Part shown: positions 1-7,525 of the stretch, one piece after another
How positions within the stretch are numbered: position 1 is the first letter of the stretch
Layout of the letters: each line of letters opens with the position of its first letter
Source: an uncultured Lachnospiraceae bacterium
GTDB lineage: Bacteria > Bacillota > Clostridia > Lachnospirales > Lachnospiraceae
Length of the DNA stretch: 64,000 bases
Reading direction: 5' to 3'
Assembly (NCBI GenBank): GCA_910577175.1
Contig: CAJTLU010000012.1
Coordinates: 55,966 to 119,965 of the forward strand
Notes under the pieces: generated by a model
Seen by the model: the letters and a program-made list of their open reading frames with translations, nothing else
The model's database searches: none
Told to the model about the DNA's origin: nothing
Program-made: the position numbers and the translations under genes

Positions 1-1227
1 GACTACATACGGATGCTCTTAAATTACAGCGCGAACCTGTACGGCTCCCCGGACGAATACGGGAACGGGGTACTTGATTTAGGGTATGCCGTTGAGATAA
101 ACGATAAGTTTAAAAAGCTCTATGAAAAGCATATCAATAAAATGGAAAAGAACGAAAAGAAAAAGGAGAAACAGAAGGAAAAGTTCTGGGGCGAGGTCTT
201 AAAGACGATACCGGAAAATGAAAAAGCAGTGGAGACCTTTACGGGGGTGGAGGTTGTCGAGGGGATGTGGCTGAAGGACCACAGGGATTATGATGGCAAG
301 CTGCATGAGGATTTTGTGATTACCGGCGTGGAAGGGAACCAGGTCATCAGCTTTACCGGGGAGCAGATGAAAATCCTCAAATACGCGTGCGGGTATCCGG
401 ATGCTACCAAGGGAGGTCTTAATGCAGAAGGGAAGCCGTATCACGGACATCTGTGGCAGTACAAGATATATCCTGTCAATGGGAAGGATAAGTATGTTCC
501 TATCGCTGAAGCGAATTATGTGGCTAATTATATCCTGCTGACCAGGATTGCCGATGTGTTTGGAAGCGTTCCCTCCTTTGTGGGAAACAATACGCAGCTG
601 GTAAAAAACGCGCTGGAGACTTTATTTCAAGAGGCGGAAGCTTATATGTATGTGGATGACCTTGCCCATATGCGCGAAGATTTCGGTTCGGTGACAAAGC
701 TGGGGGAACGGACATGGCAGCAGGTGTTTGGTGACATGGGCGGGACGGTTGAAGTGACTCCTGAAAATGTCAAATTTTTCATTTATGGCATGGCGCTCCA
801 TTCCATTACGGACACCTATGCCCACAGTACGTTTTCCAAAAAGGGAGCTCAGTGGGAACGAGTAGGCCATAATCATAAAAATTTTGCCATAAGCTGCGAT
901 AATGACGCCTATATCCCGGAACGCTGGGCTGCGGCACAGTATGCTGCGAACAGCGTCCTGACAAAGCTGGGCTGCGGGTTAAAGGGGGATTTGCTGGACT
1001 TTTACACGACCAATGCCTCTCTGTATGGTCCGTTTTATCTGGGGAATCTGTCGGCGTATGCCCAGATGGCGGATGCCGTACAATATTCGTCGGCAAAGGG
1101 ACTGCTGAAGCCGGGGGACCTGTGGTTCCATGTGCAGGATGAGACGAAAATAAAGTATGACGGTGAATTTAAACAGGGTTCGGTAGTCCATAAGGTCAGA
1201 CCGGTATTAAAAGCAAGCGAATACTGA
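1..1227 (+). CDS. Subtilase C-terminal tail fused to phospholipase C-like domain (5' partial)
   Basis: The frame is open to the left edge, so the true start is outside the window. The first ~28 residues read like the end of an S8 subtilase (a run with PDEYGNGVLDLG, the usual YG-G-L-D closing element). A Lys/Glu-rich segment follows at about residues 33-60. The remaining ~330 residues are helical and carry MALHSITDTYAHSTF near residue 260, which resembles the His/Asp metal motif of zinc-dependent phospholipase C-like domains (HxxxDxxAHS); extra histidines lie at HGHLW and GHNH. A secreted or surface hydrolase is an inference. Fusion of the two domains is what the sequence shows; the substrate is unknown. 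Confidence 0.6.
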   Translation, partial: DYIRMLLNYSANLYGSPDEYGNGVLDLGYAVEINDKFKKLYEKHINKMEKNEKKKEKQKEKFWGEVLKTIPENEKAVETFTGVEVVEGMWLKDHRDYDGKLHEDFVITGVEGNQVISFTGEQMKILKYACGYPDATKGGLNAEGKPYHGHLWQYKIYPVNGKDKYVPIAEANYVANYILLTRIADVFGSVPSFVGNNTQLVKNALETLFQEAEAYMYVDDLAHMREDFGSVTKLGERTWQQVFGDMGGTVEVTPENVKFFIYGMALHSITDTYAHSTFSKKGAQWERVGHNHKNFAISCDNDAYIPERWAAAQYAANSVLTKLGCGLKGDLLDFYTTNASLYGPFYLGNLSAYAQMADAVQYSSAKGLLKPGDLWFHVQDETKIKYDGEFKQGSVVHKVRPVLKASEY

Positions 1228-1244
1228 CAGAAGGAGGGGACAGG

Positions 1245-2615
1245 ATGAAGAACTTATGGAAGAAGGTACAATATATAGCACTTTTCTTTTTAGCAGGCCT
1301 GTTCTGTGCCTGCCACCGGGAGCAGGAGGCTGACATACCCGTGACTCCGGAAGAAATTTCGGGAACCGGGACGCCTGTCCCGGACGTAACCATGACCGGG
1401 CTTCCGGGGCATACGAGGGCTCCTTCCGTGACGGCAGGTCCGGGGACGCTTACGCCACTCCCGACAGAGGAGCTGCGCCCGACGCCGACACCGGTTCCGA
1501 CGGAGAAGCCAGGTTCGACGCCGACAGAGGAGCCGGAGGAGGGGAGGATTCCGATTGATGAGGCGCATTTCACGAGCGCGGTGTTCCGGGAGACGATTGC
1601 GAGGAACTATGATACGGATTCGGACGGGTTCCTTTCTCGCAGGGAACGGGAAGCCGTGACTGAGATATATATTGACGGAAGGGATTACGAGAACCAGTAT
1701 TTCGTGTTTGAGGAGGAATGTCTAGACGGGTTTGAATATTTTCCGAATCTGCTGGATATCGATATTTCTTTTACCTATGCCGGGCAGGTGGTAATCCGGG
1801 ACCATCCGTCACTGCAGCTTTTCGGTGGTACGGAGGGCGGGATTGAGACGCTTCAAATCGAAAACTGCCCGGCGTTAGAAAGGATTGGGTTTTATATCTA
1901 TGATATTAGCTCCATTTCGGTTTCCGGTGCGCCGCGGGCTTCCCTTTCCCTGGGGGATAATTGCAGTATCCGTTCTATCACCTTTGATGCGGACACGACG
2001 CTCCGGGTATTGGACTCGCGTTTCGGGGAGGGTTCCACCATGTACAAGGTCTGTGAGGACGGCTCGCTTGTCTATGAATATTATGGATATGGAGGAACAA
2101 ATATACGTTCACTGAGGCAGACCCCGGTGGAGTTTACGAACCGGAGGGAGCCGCAGGCACCTTTTTCGGAGGAATACTGGACCGAATGCCTGGAACACTG
2201 TGAGTTTGATGAGCTGGAGCGCTTTACCGTCCAGGTATCGGAACCGGAGGAGGCAGTGTATAACGAGAAAGGGCAGAGGGCATGGGAGGTCCGTGTGGGC
2301 TACACAAGGAGCTGGAACAGCAGGGAGCAAGAGACAGGGGAGGAGGTCTTCCTGGTCTATGCGGAGGAGATGCCGGTACGGGAACAGTTTGTGTTCCGCC
2401 CTGCGGTCATCCACCTGAGGGAGGCGTTAGAATATTCCCCGAACCGCGGGGTGCGGCTTATTACGGAGTGGGACCTCGCGTTAGTGTACCGGGACGGGGA
2501 GGAGGAGCAGGAAATCGGCGTGCTGCGGGAGCATGAGCACTACTGTACGATTGCAGCGGACGGTACCATGAAGGCGATTTTGTCCTACGAGAGATGGGAT
2601 AGGCCGGAATGGTAG
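1245..2615 (+). CDS. Lipoprotein with Pro/Thr linker, EF-hand-like loop and leucine-rich-repeat-like region
   Basis: The protein has 456 residues and a good RBS (AGGAGG before ATG). Its N-terminus has Lys residues, a hydrophobic stretch and a lipobox-like end (FCAC near residue 25), so it is probably a membrane-anchored lipoprotein. Residues ~30-105 form a low-complexity Pro/Thr/Glu linker with repeated PTP and PTEE units, typical of wall-spanning stalks. Next comes an EF-hand or dockerin-like loop (DTDSDGFLSRRE), then short segments resembling leucine-rich repeats (LQIENCPALERIG). It lies 17 bases after the upstream gene, so both may be co-transcribed and act together at the surface. No enzyme motif was recognised. 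Confidence 0.6.
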   Translation: MKNLWKKVQYIALFFLAGLFCACHREQEADIPVTPEEISGTGTPVPDVTMTGLPGHTRAPSVTAGPGTLTPLPTEELRPTPTPVPTEKPGSTPTEEPEEGRIPIDEAHFTSAVFRETIARNYDTDSDGFLSRREREAVTEIYIDGRDYENQYFVFEEECLDGFEYFPNLLDIDISFTYAGQVVIRDHPSLQLFGGTEGGIETLQIENCPALERIGFYIYDISSISVSGAPRASLSLGDNCSIRSITFDADTTLRVLDSRFGEGSTMYKVCEDGSLVYEYYGYGGTNIRSLRQTPVEFTNRREPQAPFSEEYWTECLEHCEFDELERFTVQVSEPEEAVYNEKGQRAWEVRVGYTRSWNSREQETGEEVFLVYAEEMPVREQFVFRPAVIHLREALEYSPNRGVRLITEWDLALVYRDGEEEQEIGVLREHEHYCTIAADGTMKAILSYERWDRPEW

Positions 2616-2721
2616 GCTGGTTTTGAAAGGCGAAGTATACAGCCCTTTTTGGTCCCTTGACAGGTACAGGGGATAATGAGCCGCCGGGAGTTCCAAGGGC
2701 GCATAAAAAATACCGAAATTT

Positions 2722-2796
2722 AAGGTATCAGGGCGGCAGCGGCTGCCCTTGTCTCCATACTGCGCGTGAAAAATGTGAAAGCTCAAGGTATCAGGG
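2722..2796 (+). repeat. 12-bp direct repeat pair in the gap before the permease
   Basis: The 12-mer AAGGTATCAGGG occurs at 2722-2733 and again at 2785-2796, the second copy running into the terminator stem. The gap 2616-2934 otherwise holds only the terminator and promoter listed here. No purine riboswitch consensus was seen. Confidence 0.5.
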
Positions 2797-2820
2797 GGTT
2801 GTCAAGCCCCCTTTTCTTCT
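2794..2820 (+). terminator. Rho-independent terminator overlapping the next promoter
   Basis: GGGGG at 2794-2798 pairs with CCCCC at 2807-2811, extended by T-G and T-A pairs, and is followed by TTTTCTTCT. It probably ends the lipoprotein transcript. Confidence 0.6.
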
Positions 2821-2828
2821 GTTATAAT
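2799..2828 (+). promoter_or_regulatory. Sigma-A promoter of the nucleobase permease
   Basis: TTGTCA at 2799-2804 and a perfect TATAAT at 2823-2828 are separated by 18 bases. The -35 lies inside the loop of the upstream terminator hairpin. The leader to the ATG is about 100 bases. Confidence 0.7.
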
Positions 2829-2934
2829 AAATGGGGTAAAAGAGAAAAGTCTTGTCGTGTCCCGGCAGGATTTTTTTTTGGAAACCGGGAGGGGTGGAGA
2901 CCGTTTTGATAAAATACCCGCAGGAGGAAGAGAA

Positions 2935-4374
2935 ATGAAACTTATTTATGATGTGGAAGATAGGATGGGCTTTGGAAAGCTTATCGTTTTCGCGCTCCAG
3001 CAGCTTCTTGCTATTATGGCTGCAACGCTTGTAGTTCCGATGATTGTCGGGCATGGAATGAAGTCGGAGGCAGCATTGTTCGGCGCAGGTGTCGGTACTT
3101 TGGTGTATGTTGCGTTTACCAAAAAAAAGAGTCCTGTATTTCTTGGCTCTTCGTTTGCATTTCTAGGCTCTATGGCGGCGGCATTTGCCGGAGGGGTGTC
3201 GATGGAGACAGGATATCTCGGACTGATTCTCGGCGCCGTGTTTGCGGGTCTTGTTTATGTGGCGATTGCGGCGGTCGTGAAGGTAGTCGGTGTGGAGTGG
3301 ATTAATAAGCTGATGCCGGCAGTTGTTATCGGACCGACGGTTGCGATTATCGGGCTTTCCCTTGCAGGAAATGCGATTGGCGACCTGACTTCGGGAGAGG
3401 TATTCCACACGGAAGCACAGGAAGTGCTGTGCCCGGCCTGTGAGACAGTGCTCGACATGGCGACGGAAAGCATACAGCTTGCGTCTCCTCTTGTGACGAT
3501 TTTTTGTGGTCTGGTAACATTGTTTGTAACGATTCTCTGCTCTGTCTATGGAAAGAAAACCTTAAAGCTGATTCCGTTTATTATGGGCATTCTGGCAGGC
3601 TATGTGAGCGCGGCGGTGCTTACCGGCATCGGGACTGCGGCAGGAATTGATGCTTTGAAGGTAATGAGTTTTGATTCCTTTACCGGACTTGTAAGAGATG
3701 CGGAAGGTACGTTTGCAATTACGCCGTCTACTTTCTTTTCCGTACCGGAGTTTACGTTTCTGAAGGCGCTCGGCGGGTTTCAGGAAATTACAGGCTCCTA
3801 TATCGGGACAATCGCCGTGGCATATGTTCCGGTGGCATTTGTCGTATTTGCGGAGCATATTGCCGATCATAAGAATATTTCTTCTATTATTGAACGCGAC
3901 CTGCTGAAAGAGCCGGGCTTAAGCCGCACGCTGCTTGGCGACGGCGTCGGTTCCATTGCGGGAGCAATTTTCGGCGGCTGCCCGAACACGACCTATGGCG
4001 AATCGGTCGGCTGCGTGGCAATTACAAAAAACGCTTCGGTGATTACAATTATTGCGGCAGCAGCAGGGGCGATTCTGATTTCCTTTCTCAGCCCGTTTGT
4101 GGCATTTGTTAATTCCATTCCGTCCTGCGTTATGGGCGGGGTCTGTATGGCATTGTACGGCTTTATCGCGGTCAGCGGTCTGAAAATGTTACAGCAGGTG
4201 GACTTGGGGGAGGACAGGAATCTCTTTGTCGTATCCACGATTCTGATTGCCGGAATCGGCGGGCTTTCCGTGTCCTTCGGCAAGGTTAAGCTGACTTCGA
4301 TTGCCTGTGCCCTGCTGCTCGGGATTTTCGTAAACCGGATGCTATCACGGAAGAAGCCGGAGACAAAAGAATAA
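2935..4374 (+). CDS. NCS2-family uracil/xanthine permease
   Basis: A 479-residue polytopic membrane protein of the nucleobase:cation symporter-2 family (UraA/PbuX type). It has about 12-14 hydrophobic segments, starting with LIVFALQQLLAIMAATLVVP, which is the family's TM1 region with its Gln-Gln. The PAVVIGPTVAIIGLSLA segment and the GGCPNTTYGESVG motif of TM10 are also family hallmarks; the NTTYGE form favours uracil over xanthine. The start at 2935 follows AGGAGG; an upstream in-frame GTG/TTG extension is unlikely. It has its own promoter and no pyr genes beside it, so substrate choice (uracil more likely than xanthine) stays an inference. Confidence 0.85.
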   Translation: MKLIYDVEDRMGFGKLIVFALQQLLAIMAATLVVPMIVGHGMKSEAALFGAGVGTLVYVAFTKKKSPVFLGSSFAFLGSMAAAFAGGVSMETGYLGLILGAVFAGLVYVAIAAVVKVVGVEWINKLMPAVVIGPTVAIIGLSLAGNAIGDLTSGEVFHTEAQEVLCPACETVLDMATESIQLASPLVTIFCGLVTLFVTILCSVYGKKTLKLIPFIMGILAGYVSAAVLTGIGTAAGIDALKVMSFDSFTGLVRDAEGTFAITPSTFFSVPEFTFLKALGGFQEITGSYIGTIAVAYVPVAFVVFAEHIADHKNISSIIERDLLKEPGLSRTLLGDGVGSIAGAIFGGCPNTTYGESVGCVAITKNASVITIIAAAAGAILISFLSPFVAFVNSIPSCVMGGVCMALYGFIAVSGLKMLQQVDLGEDRNLFVVSTILIAGIGGLSVSFGKVKLTSIACALLLGIFVNRMLSRKKPETKE

Positions 4375-4384
4375 TAGCGGTGGT

Positions 4385-4419
4385 TTTTTCATTTTGTCTG
4401 CTGGCAGAAAAATGAAAAA
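4385..4419. terminator. Long A/T-rich inverted repeat after the permease
   Basis: About 17 base pairs with one bulged G. The core CTGC (4398-4401) pairs with GCAG (4404-4407), and TTTTTCATTTT pairs with AAAATGAAAAA. The symmetric A/T flanks would let it act as a terminator on either strand. Confidence 0.5.
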
Positions 4420-4458
4420 TTGAAAAAATCAGGATACCGGAAACAGCAGACGGAAGTT

Positions 4459-4487
4459 GAATATTTTTCTTCAATTGACACACAATA
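4459..4487 (+). promoter_or_regulatory. Candidate sigma-G promoter of spoVT
   Basis: GAATA at 4459-4463 and CACAATA at 4481-4487 are 17 bases apart. This resembles the forespore sigma-G pattern (GnATA, then CATnnTA) with one mismatch. spoVT is a sigma-G gene in Bacillus, which supports the reading but does not prove it. Confidence 0.4.
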
Positions 4488-4548
4488 GTCATGTAAAAAG
4501 TAGGATACAATTGTGAAAGAGCTGTATAGTCAACGGAGGTATCTTTAG

Positions 4549-5094
4549 ATGAAAGCAACAGGAATTGTAAGGCGGATAGACGATCTCGGCAGAGTAGTAG
4601 TGCCGAAGGAAATCAGAAGAACTTTAAGAATCAGGGAGGGAGACCCGTTGGAGATTTTTACCGACCGTGAGGGCGAAATTATCTTAAAAAAGTATTCCCC
4701 AATCGGTGAGCTTGGAATTTTCGCAAAGCAGTTCGCGGAGTCTATGGCGCAGACGACGGGACATATTGCGGTAATTTCTGATAGAGACCAGTTTATTGCA
4801 ATGGCAGGAACCGCAAAAAAGGATTTGCTGGCAAAGCCAATCAGCCGTGAACTGGAAAACCTGATGACGGACCGGGAAAGTATTGTTGCGGTGAGGGGAG
4901 AAAAGGGCTATATCCCGGTCGGCTTAGAGGAAGACGAGTATGAGCAGCAGGTGATTGCGCCGATTATCAGTGAGGGCGACGTCATAGGAGCCGTAATGAT
5001 TCTTTCTAAGGATAAGAAGGAACGGATGAGCAACATGGAACTGAAAATTGCAGGAACAGCTGCTGCATTTCTGGGAAGGCAGATGGAGCAGTAG
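4549..5094 (+). CDS. spoVT: Stage V sporulation protein T, AbrB-type regulator
   Basis: A 181-residue protein, about the normal SpoVT length. Residues 1-50 are a swapped-hairpin AbrB DNA-binding domain (MKATGIVRRIDDLGRVVVPKEIRRTL region, with the family's RGV/RIDDLGR-VVPKEIRR core). Residues ~55-178 form a GAF-like ligand domain ending in MELKIAGTAAAFLGRQ. SpoVT tunes late forespore gene expression and spore coat/germination properties. RBS CGGAGG precedes the ATG. It is monocistronic here, followed by a terminator. Confidence 0.93.
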   Translation: MKATGIVRRIDDLGRVVVPKEIRRTLRIREGDPLEIFTDREGEIILKKYSPIGELGIFAKQFAESMAQTTGHIAVISDRDQFIAMAGTAKKDLLAKPISRELENLMTDRESIVAVRGEKGYIPVGLEEDEYEQQVIAPIISEGDVIGAVMILSKDKKERMSNMELKIAGTAAAFLGRQMEQ

Positions 5095-5140
5095 GAGAGA
5101 AAGGGCGCACTTGCGTGAGCGGGACTCTTTCTTCTAAACG

Positions 5141-5182
5141 GCGGATATCCCTTTGACAAAAAGGAGTATCCGCTGTTTTTTG
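5141..5182 (+). terminator. Terminator of spoVT
   Basis: Imperfect arms GCGGATATCCCTTT (5141-5154) and AAAGGAGTATCCGC (5159-5172), then TGTTTTTTG. The rest of the gap to the hup promoter shows nothing I recognise. Confidence 0.75.
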
Positions 5183-5389
5183 TTTCCTGAAAAGACGCTG
5201 GAAAGACTGTGTTGTGACAGCATGGAAAAGCAAATTTTTAGAACGCAAAAACTTTGTGACAAAGGAGCATTTATGCAAGTAACTGCGCTTGGTGAAAGGT
5301 AAAATGCAAAAGTGTAAGGAGTAAAACGGAGAAAAATACTTTTAAAACGGGATTTTTTCAATATATTTCAAGGAAATAGTGAAGAACGC

Positions 5390-5418
5390 TTGACAAATGC
5401 GGCAAATGAGTTTATAAA
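5390..5418 (+). promoter_or_regulatory. Strong sigma-A promoter of hup
   Basis: Perfect TTGACA at 5390-5395, 17-base spacer, TATAAA at 5413-5418. The strength fits an abundant nucleoid protein. Confidence 0.85.
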
Positions 5419-5428
5419 TAGAAGTGTG

Positions 5429-5468
5429 AGTGCCGACTGGTGAATGCAATGCAGTACCATGAGGCACT
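5429..5468 (+). other. Stem-loop at the 5' end of the hup leader RNA
   Basis: AGTGCC (5429-5434) pairs with GGCACT (5463-5468), and TGGT (5438-5441) with ACCA (5456-5459), giving a two-part stem that begins a few bases after the expected transcription start. Such 5' hairpins commonly stabilise mRNA. The leader is about 105 bases before the hup ATG. Confidence 0.5.
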
Positions 5469-5532
5469 GTTTGTCCGGGGCGAGTCGATGCCTGCGGATA
5501 GAACTAATACTTTTCGAGGAGGGAAATTTTAC

Positions 5533-5808
5533 ATGAACAAGGCAGAATTAGTAGCCGCTATGGCGGAGAACGCAGGATTATCCAAGAAGGATTCCGAGAA
5601 GGCATTAGCCGCTTTCGTAAGCGTAGTAACCGAAGAATTAAAGAAGGGCGAGAAGGTTCAGCTGGTAGGCTTTGGCACATTTGAAGTAGCGGAAAGACCG
5701 GAGAGAACCGGAAGAAATCCGCAGACTAAGAAGGCAATTAAGATTCCGGCATCCAAGGCTCCGAAGTTTAAGGCTGGTAAGGCATTAAAGGATACGGTTA
5801 ACGCATAG
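5533..5808 (+). CDS. hup: HU-family DNA-binding protein
   Basis: A 91-residue HU/HBsu homologue, the usual length. It starts MNKAELVAAMAE and has the conserved VGFGTFEV and the beta-arm motif GRNPQTKKAIKIPA. HU binds and bends DNA as a dimer and organises the nucleoid. The start at 5533 is set by GAGGAGGG upstream; a longer in-frame ATG at 5440 has no family similarity and falls in the leader. In Bacillus too an HU gene is a housekeeping locus; here it heads the block leading to rqcP and yabP, but is cut off by a terminator. Confidence 0.96.
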   Translation: MNKAELVAAMAENAGLSKKDSEKALAAFVSVVTEELKKGEKVQLVGFGTFEVAERPERTGRNPQTKKAIKIPASKAPKFKAGKALKDTVNA

Positions 5809-5843
5809 TTCAATGTAATTGAATTTTGCCAAATGAAATGTTG

Positions 5844-5868
5844 GGACCGCCTTGTGCGGTCCTTTTTT
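5844..5868 (+). terminator. Terminator of hup
   Basis: GGACCGC (5844-5850) pairs with GCGGTCC (5856-5862) and is followed by TTTTTT. Confidence 0.9.
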
Positions 5869-6000
5869 CCGTGCAGGCAAAGTGAGCATGTGTTTTTTTC
5901 AGGAAAGCATGGCTTTCACTGAAAAAAACCATGCGAACGCGTCCACGACCGAGCAACTGTGCTGCGAGGGCAGTGGGGGGAGCGAAGCGTGCCTGCACGG
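5869..6000. repeat. Intergenic palindromic repeat element, copy 1
   Basis: It begins immediately after the hup terminator T-run with CCGTGCAGGCAAAGTGAGCA and ends with the inverse TGCCTGCACGG at 5990-6000. Inside lies a ~15-bp hairpin (5892-5907 against 5913-5929) made of T-run/CAG and CTG/A-run arms. The left-end sequence recurs, one base different, at 22188 after the flagellin terminator. It looks like a dispersed non-coding repeat; no transposase is present. Confidence 0.6.
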
Positions 6001-6104
6001 AAGGATATGGAAAGAGGAAGCGGCTGCCCCTGAATGGAGCAACTCGGCCATGGGCATATCTGCACGGATAAGGCGAAGATGAGAGAAATAAGGAGAAAAA
6101 GAGT

Positions 6105-6344
6105 ATGAGATTAGATAAGTTTTTAAAGGTGTCCCGTCTGATTAAGCGCAGGACGGTTGCTAACGAAGCGTGTGATGCAGGACGTGTCAGGATTAACGGG
6201 AAACCGGCAAAGGCGTCTGCGAATGTAAAGGTCGGGGATGTGATTGAAATTGGCTTTGGGGGAAAGGAAGTACGTGCGGAGGTTCTGGATATCCAGGAAA
6301 CAACGCGGAAGGATGAAGCAAAAGAACTGTTCCGTTATTTGTAA
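6105..6344 (+). CDS. rqcP: RqcP (YabO), S4-domain ribosome quality control protein
   Basis: A 79-residue protein that is almost only an S4 RNA-binding domain: MRLDKFLKVSRLIKRR at the start, then AGRVRINGKPAKASANVKVGDVI. In Bacillus RqcP binds stalled 50S subunits with RqcH and helps add C-terminal alanine tails. Length and position just upstream of yabP match the family. RBS AAGGAG lies before the ATG. It may be transcribed from within or beyond the repeat element; no clear promoter was seen. Confidence 0.9.
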   Translation: MRLDKFLKVSRLIKRRTVANEACDAGRVRINGKPAKASANVKVGDVIEIGFGGKEVRAEVLDIQETTRKDEAKELFRYL

Positions 6345-6353
6345 TGCAGTGTC

Positions 6354-6380
6354 ATAAGCGGCGTCCGGCAGACATATGTT
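6354..6380 (+). promoter_or_regulatory. Candidate sigma-E promoter before yabP
   Basis: ATA at 6354-6356 and CATATGTT at 6373-6380, 16 bases apart, resemble the mother-cell sigma-E pattern (ATA, then CATACAnT). yabP is sigma-E dependent in Bacillus. The match is partial. Confidence 0.35.
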
Positions 6381-6409
6381 TTAAGGAAACGGTGCTGTGA
6401 GGCGTTTGC

Positions 6410-6694
6410 ATGGAACAAAAACAGGAAGTGGGGACGCATAAACTGACCCTTGCGGGGCGGAAGACGCTAGCCCTGGCCGGAGTAAAAGAGGTAATTTCCT
6501 TTGACGCAAAAGAGGTTGTGCTGGATACGACGCAGGGGGTGCTTATGCTGCGCGGTGACGAAATGAACGTGACGAGGCTTTTGGTGGAAAAAGGGGAGAT
6601 GGACCTGGAAGGGCGGATTGACAGTCTGGTTTATACCGAACGCGGAAAAGGAAAACGGCGTGAGGAATCGTTTGCGAAGCGCCTGTTCGGTTAG
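6410..6694 (+). CDS. yabP: Sporulation protein YabP
   Basis: A 94-residue protein with the YabP core: HKLTLAGRKTLALAGVKEVISFD and an LRGDEMNVTRLLVEKGEMDLEG stretch. YabP is a mother-cell sporulation protein of the YabP/YqfC family, needed at an intermediate stage (cortex/engulfed forespore). It is followed by yabQ after 14 bases, as in Bacillus and Clostridium. The start is a plain ATG; upstream GTGCTGTGAGGCG gives a weak RBS. Confidence 0.9.
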   Translation: MEQKQEVGTHKLTLAGRKTLALAGVKEVISFDAKEVVLDTTQGVLMLRGDEMNVTRLLVEKGEMDLEGRIDSLVYTERGKGKRREESFAKRLFG

Positions 6695-6708
6695 GGGACA
6701 GACTGCCT

Positions 6709-7143
6709 ATGAATTATGAAATTGCGGGAGAGGTTCGTTTTTTTCTTGCGGCCGTTTTGCTTGGCGCGGCGGCAGCGATGGCATATGACGTTATCCGGGT
6801 CTGGCGGAGATTCCACCGGCAGACGTTATTTACGGTTTCCGTACAGGATTTCATTTTTTGGTTTATCCTTGGAATCCTGGGGTTTCGTTTGATTTATTAT
6901 TACAATGCGGGAACACTCCGGTTTTTTGCCCTTGGAGGTATTTTTCTGGGCGCCTGCATTTATGCCTGGACATTAGGGAGGGTTTTTGTAAAATATTGCT
7001 TAAAATTGTTGCTATTTTTAACATTTCCTATTCGAAAGGGATTGAACTTTTTGCAGAAAAAGAGTAAACTTATAAAGAAGAGGTTCGGGGAACGGAAAAA
7101 GCACGGAAGGAAGGATGCACTTGCGGAAGAAACACAGAAATAG
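6709..7143 (+). CDS. yabQ: Spore cortex biosynthesis protein YabQ
   Basis: A 144-residue membrane protein with three to four hydrophobic segments (FFLAAVLLGAAAAMAYDVIR, FIFWFILGILGFRLIYYY, FALGGIFLGACIYAWTLG) and a Lys/Arg-rich C-terminal tail. The early AAMAYDVIRVWRR motif is typical of YabQ, a protein of the outer forespore membrane needed for cortex formation. It follows yabP, and its end overlaps divIC by 29 bases, indicating translational coupling. Confidence 0.9.
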   Translation: MNYEIAGEVRFFLAAVLLGAAAAMAYDVIRVWRRFHRQTLFTVSVQDFIFWFILGILGFRLIYYYNAGTLRFFALGGIFLGACIYAWTLGRVFVKYCLKLLLFLTFPIRKGLNFLQKKSKLIKKRFGERKKHGRKDALAEETQK

Positions 7144-7456
7144 AGGTCTTATATCATCGTGCATGACGGTGCTGTTCGGCAAGTCGGGCCTGAGGCTCCT
7201 GCTGCTGGTAGTGCTTGTGTTATGTGTTGTGCTGGGACATAACAGAAATGAGGCGGCAGGAAAAGAAAAGGAGCTGGCTAGACAGAAGGCGGTTTACGAG
7301 GAGCGTCTTCTTCAGGAGGAGGAACGTCAGAGGCTGTTGGAGGAAGAGAACGCCTACCGGCAGACAAAGCAGTATATTGAAGAGCTGGCGCGGGAGAAGA
7401 TGGGTCTGGTGAAGCCGGATGAGATTATACTCCGGCCGGAAGAAACGGAGCAGTAG
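7115..7456 (+). CDS. divIC: Septum formation initiator DivIC/FtsB
   Basis: A 113-residue bitopic protein: basic N-terminus, one transmembrane segment (~residues 25-42, LRLLLLVVLVLCVVLG), then a Glu-rich coiled coil (~45-90) and the closing motif YIEELAREKMGLVKPDE that marks FtsB/DivIC. It works in the divisome with FtsL and DivIB at the septum. It overlaps yabQ and lies upstream of spoIIE, the conserved order (yabR is missing, as in many clostridia). Confidence 0.93.
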   Translation: MHLRKKHRNRGLISSCMTVLFGKSGLRLLLLVVLVLCVVLGHNRNEAAGKEKELARQKAVYEERLLQEEERQRLLEEENAYRQTKQYIEELAREKMGLVKPDEIILRPEETEQ

Positions 7457-7525
7457 CGCTCCGGAGCAGGAAATAAGTCGAGATTTTCAGGATTCGGGTC
7501 CGTGTAAGGATTTCGGGTCCTTTTT

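Noticed and set aside
2829..2934. Possible purine or PyrR-type riboswitch in the permease leader
   Set aside because: The purine aptamer core and an anti-terminator/terminator pair were not found; only a weak CCGG/CCGG pairing exists.
5500..5532. Resemblance of GAACTAATACTTTTCGAGG to the end of 23S rRNA
   Set aside because: Only a few short blocks match and no rRNA structure surrounds them; taken as chance within the hup leader.
5852..6082. A 76-codon frame downstream of hup
   Set aside because: It starts in the terminator and runs through the palindromic repeat; no RBS and no family.
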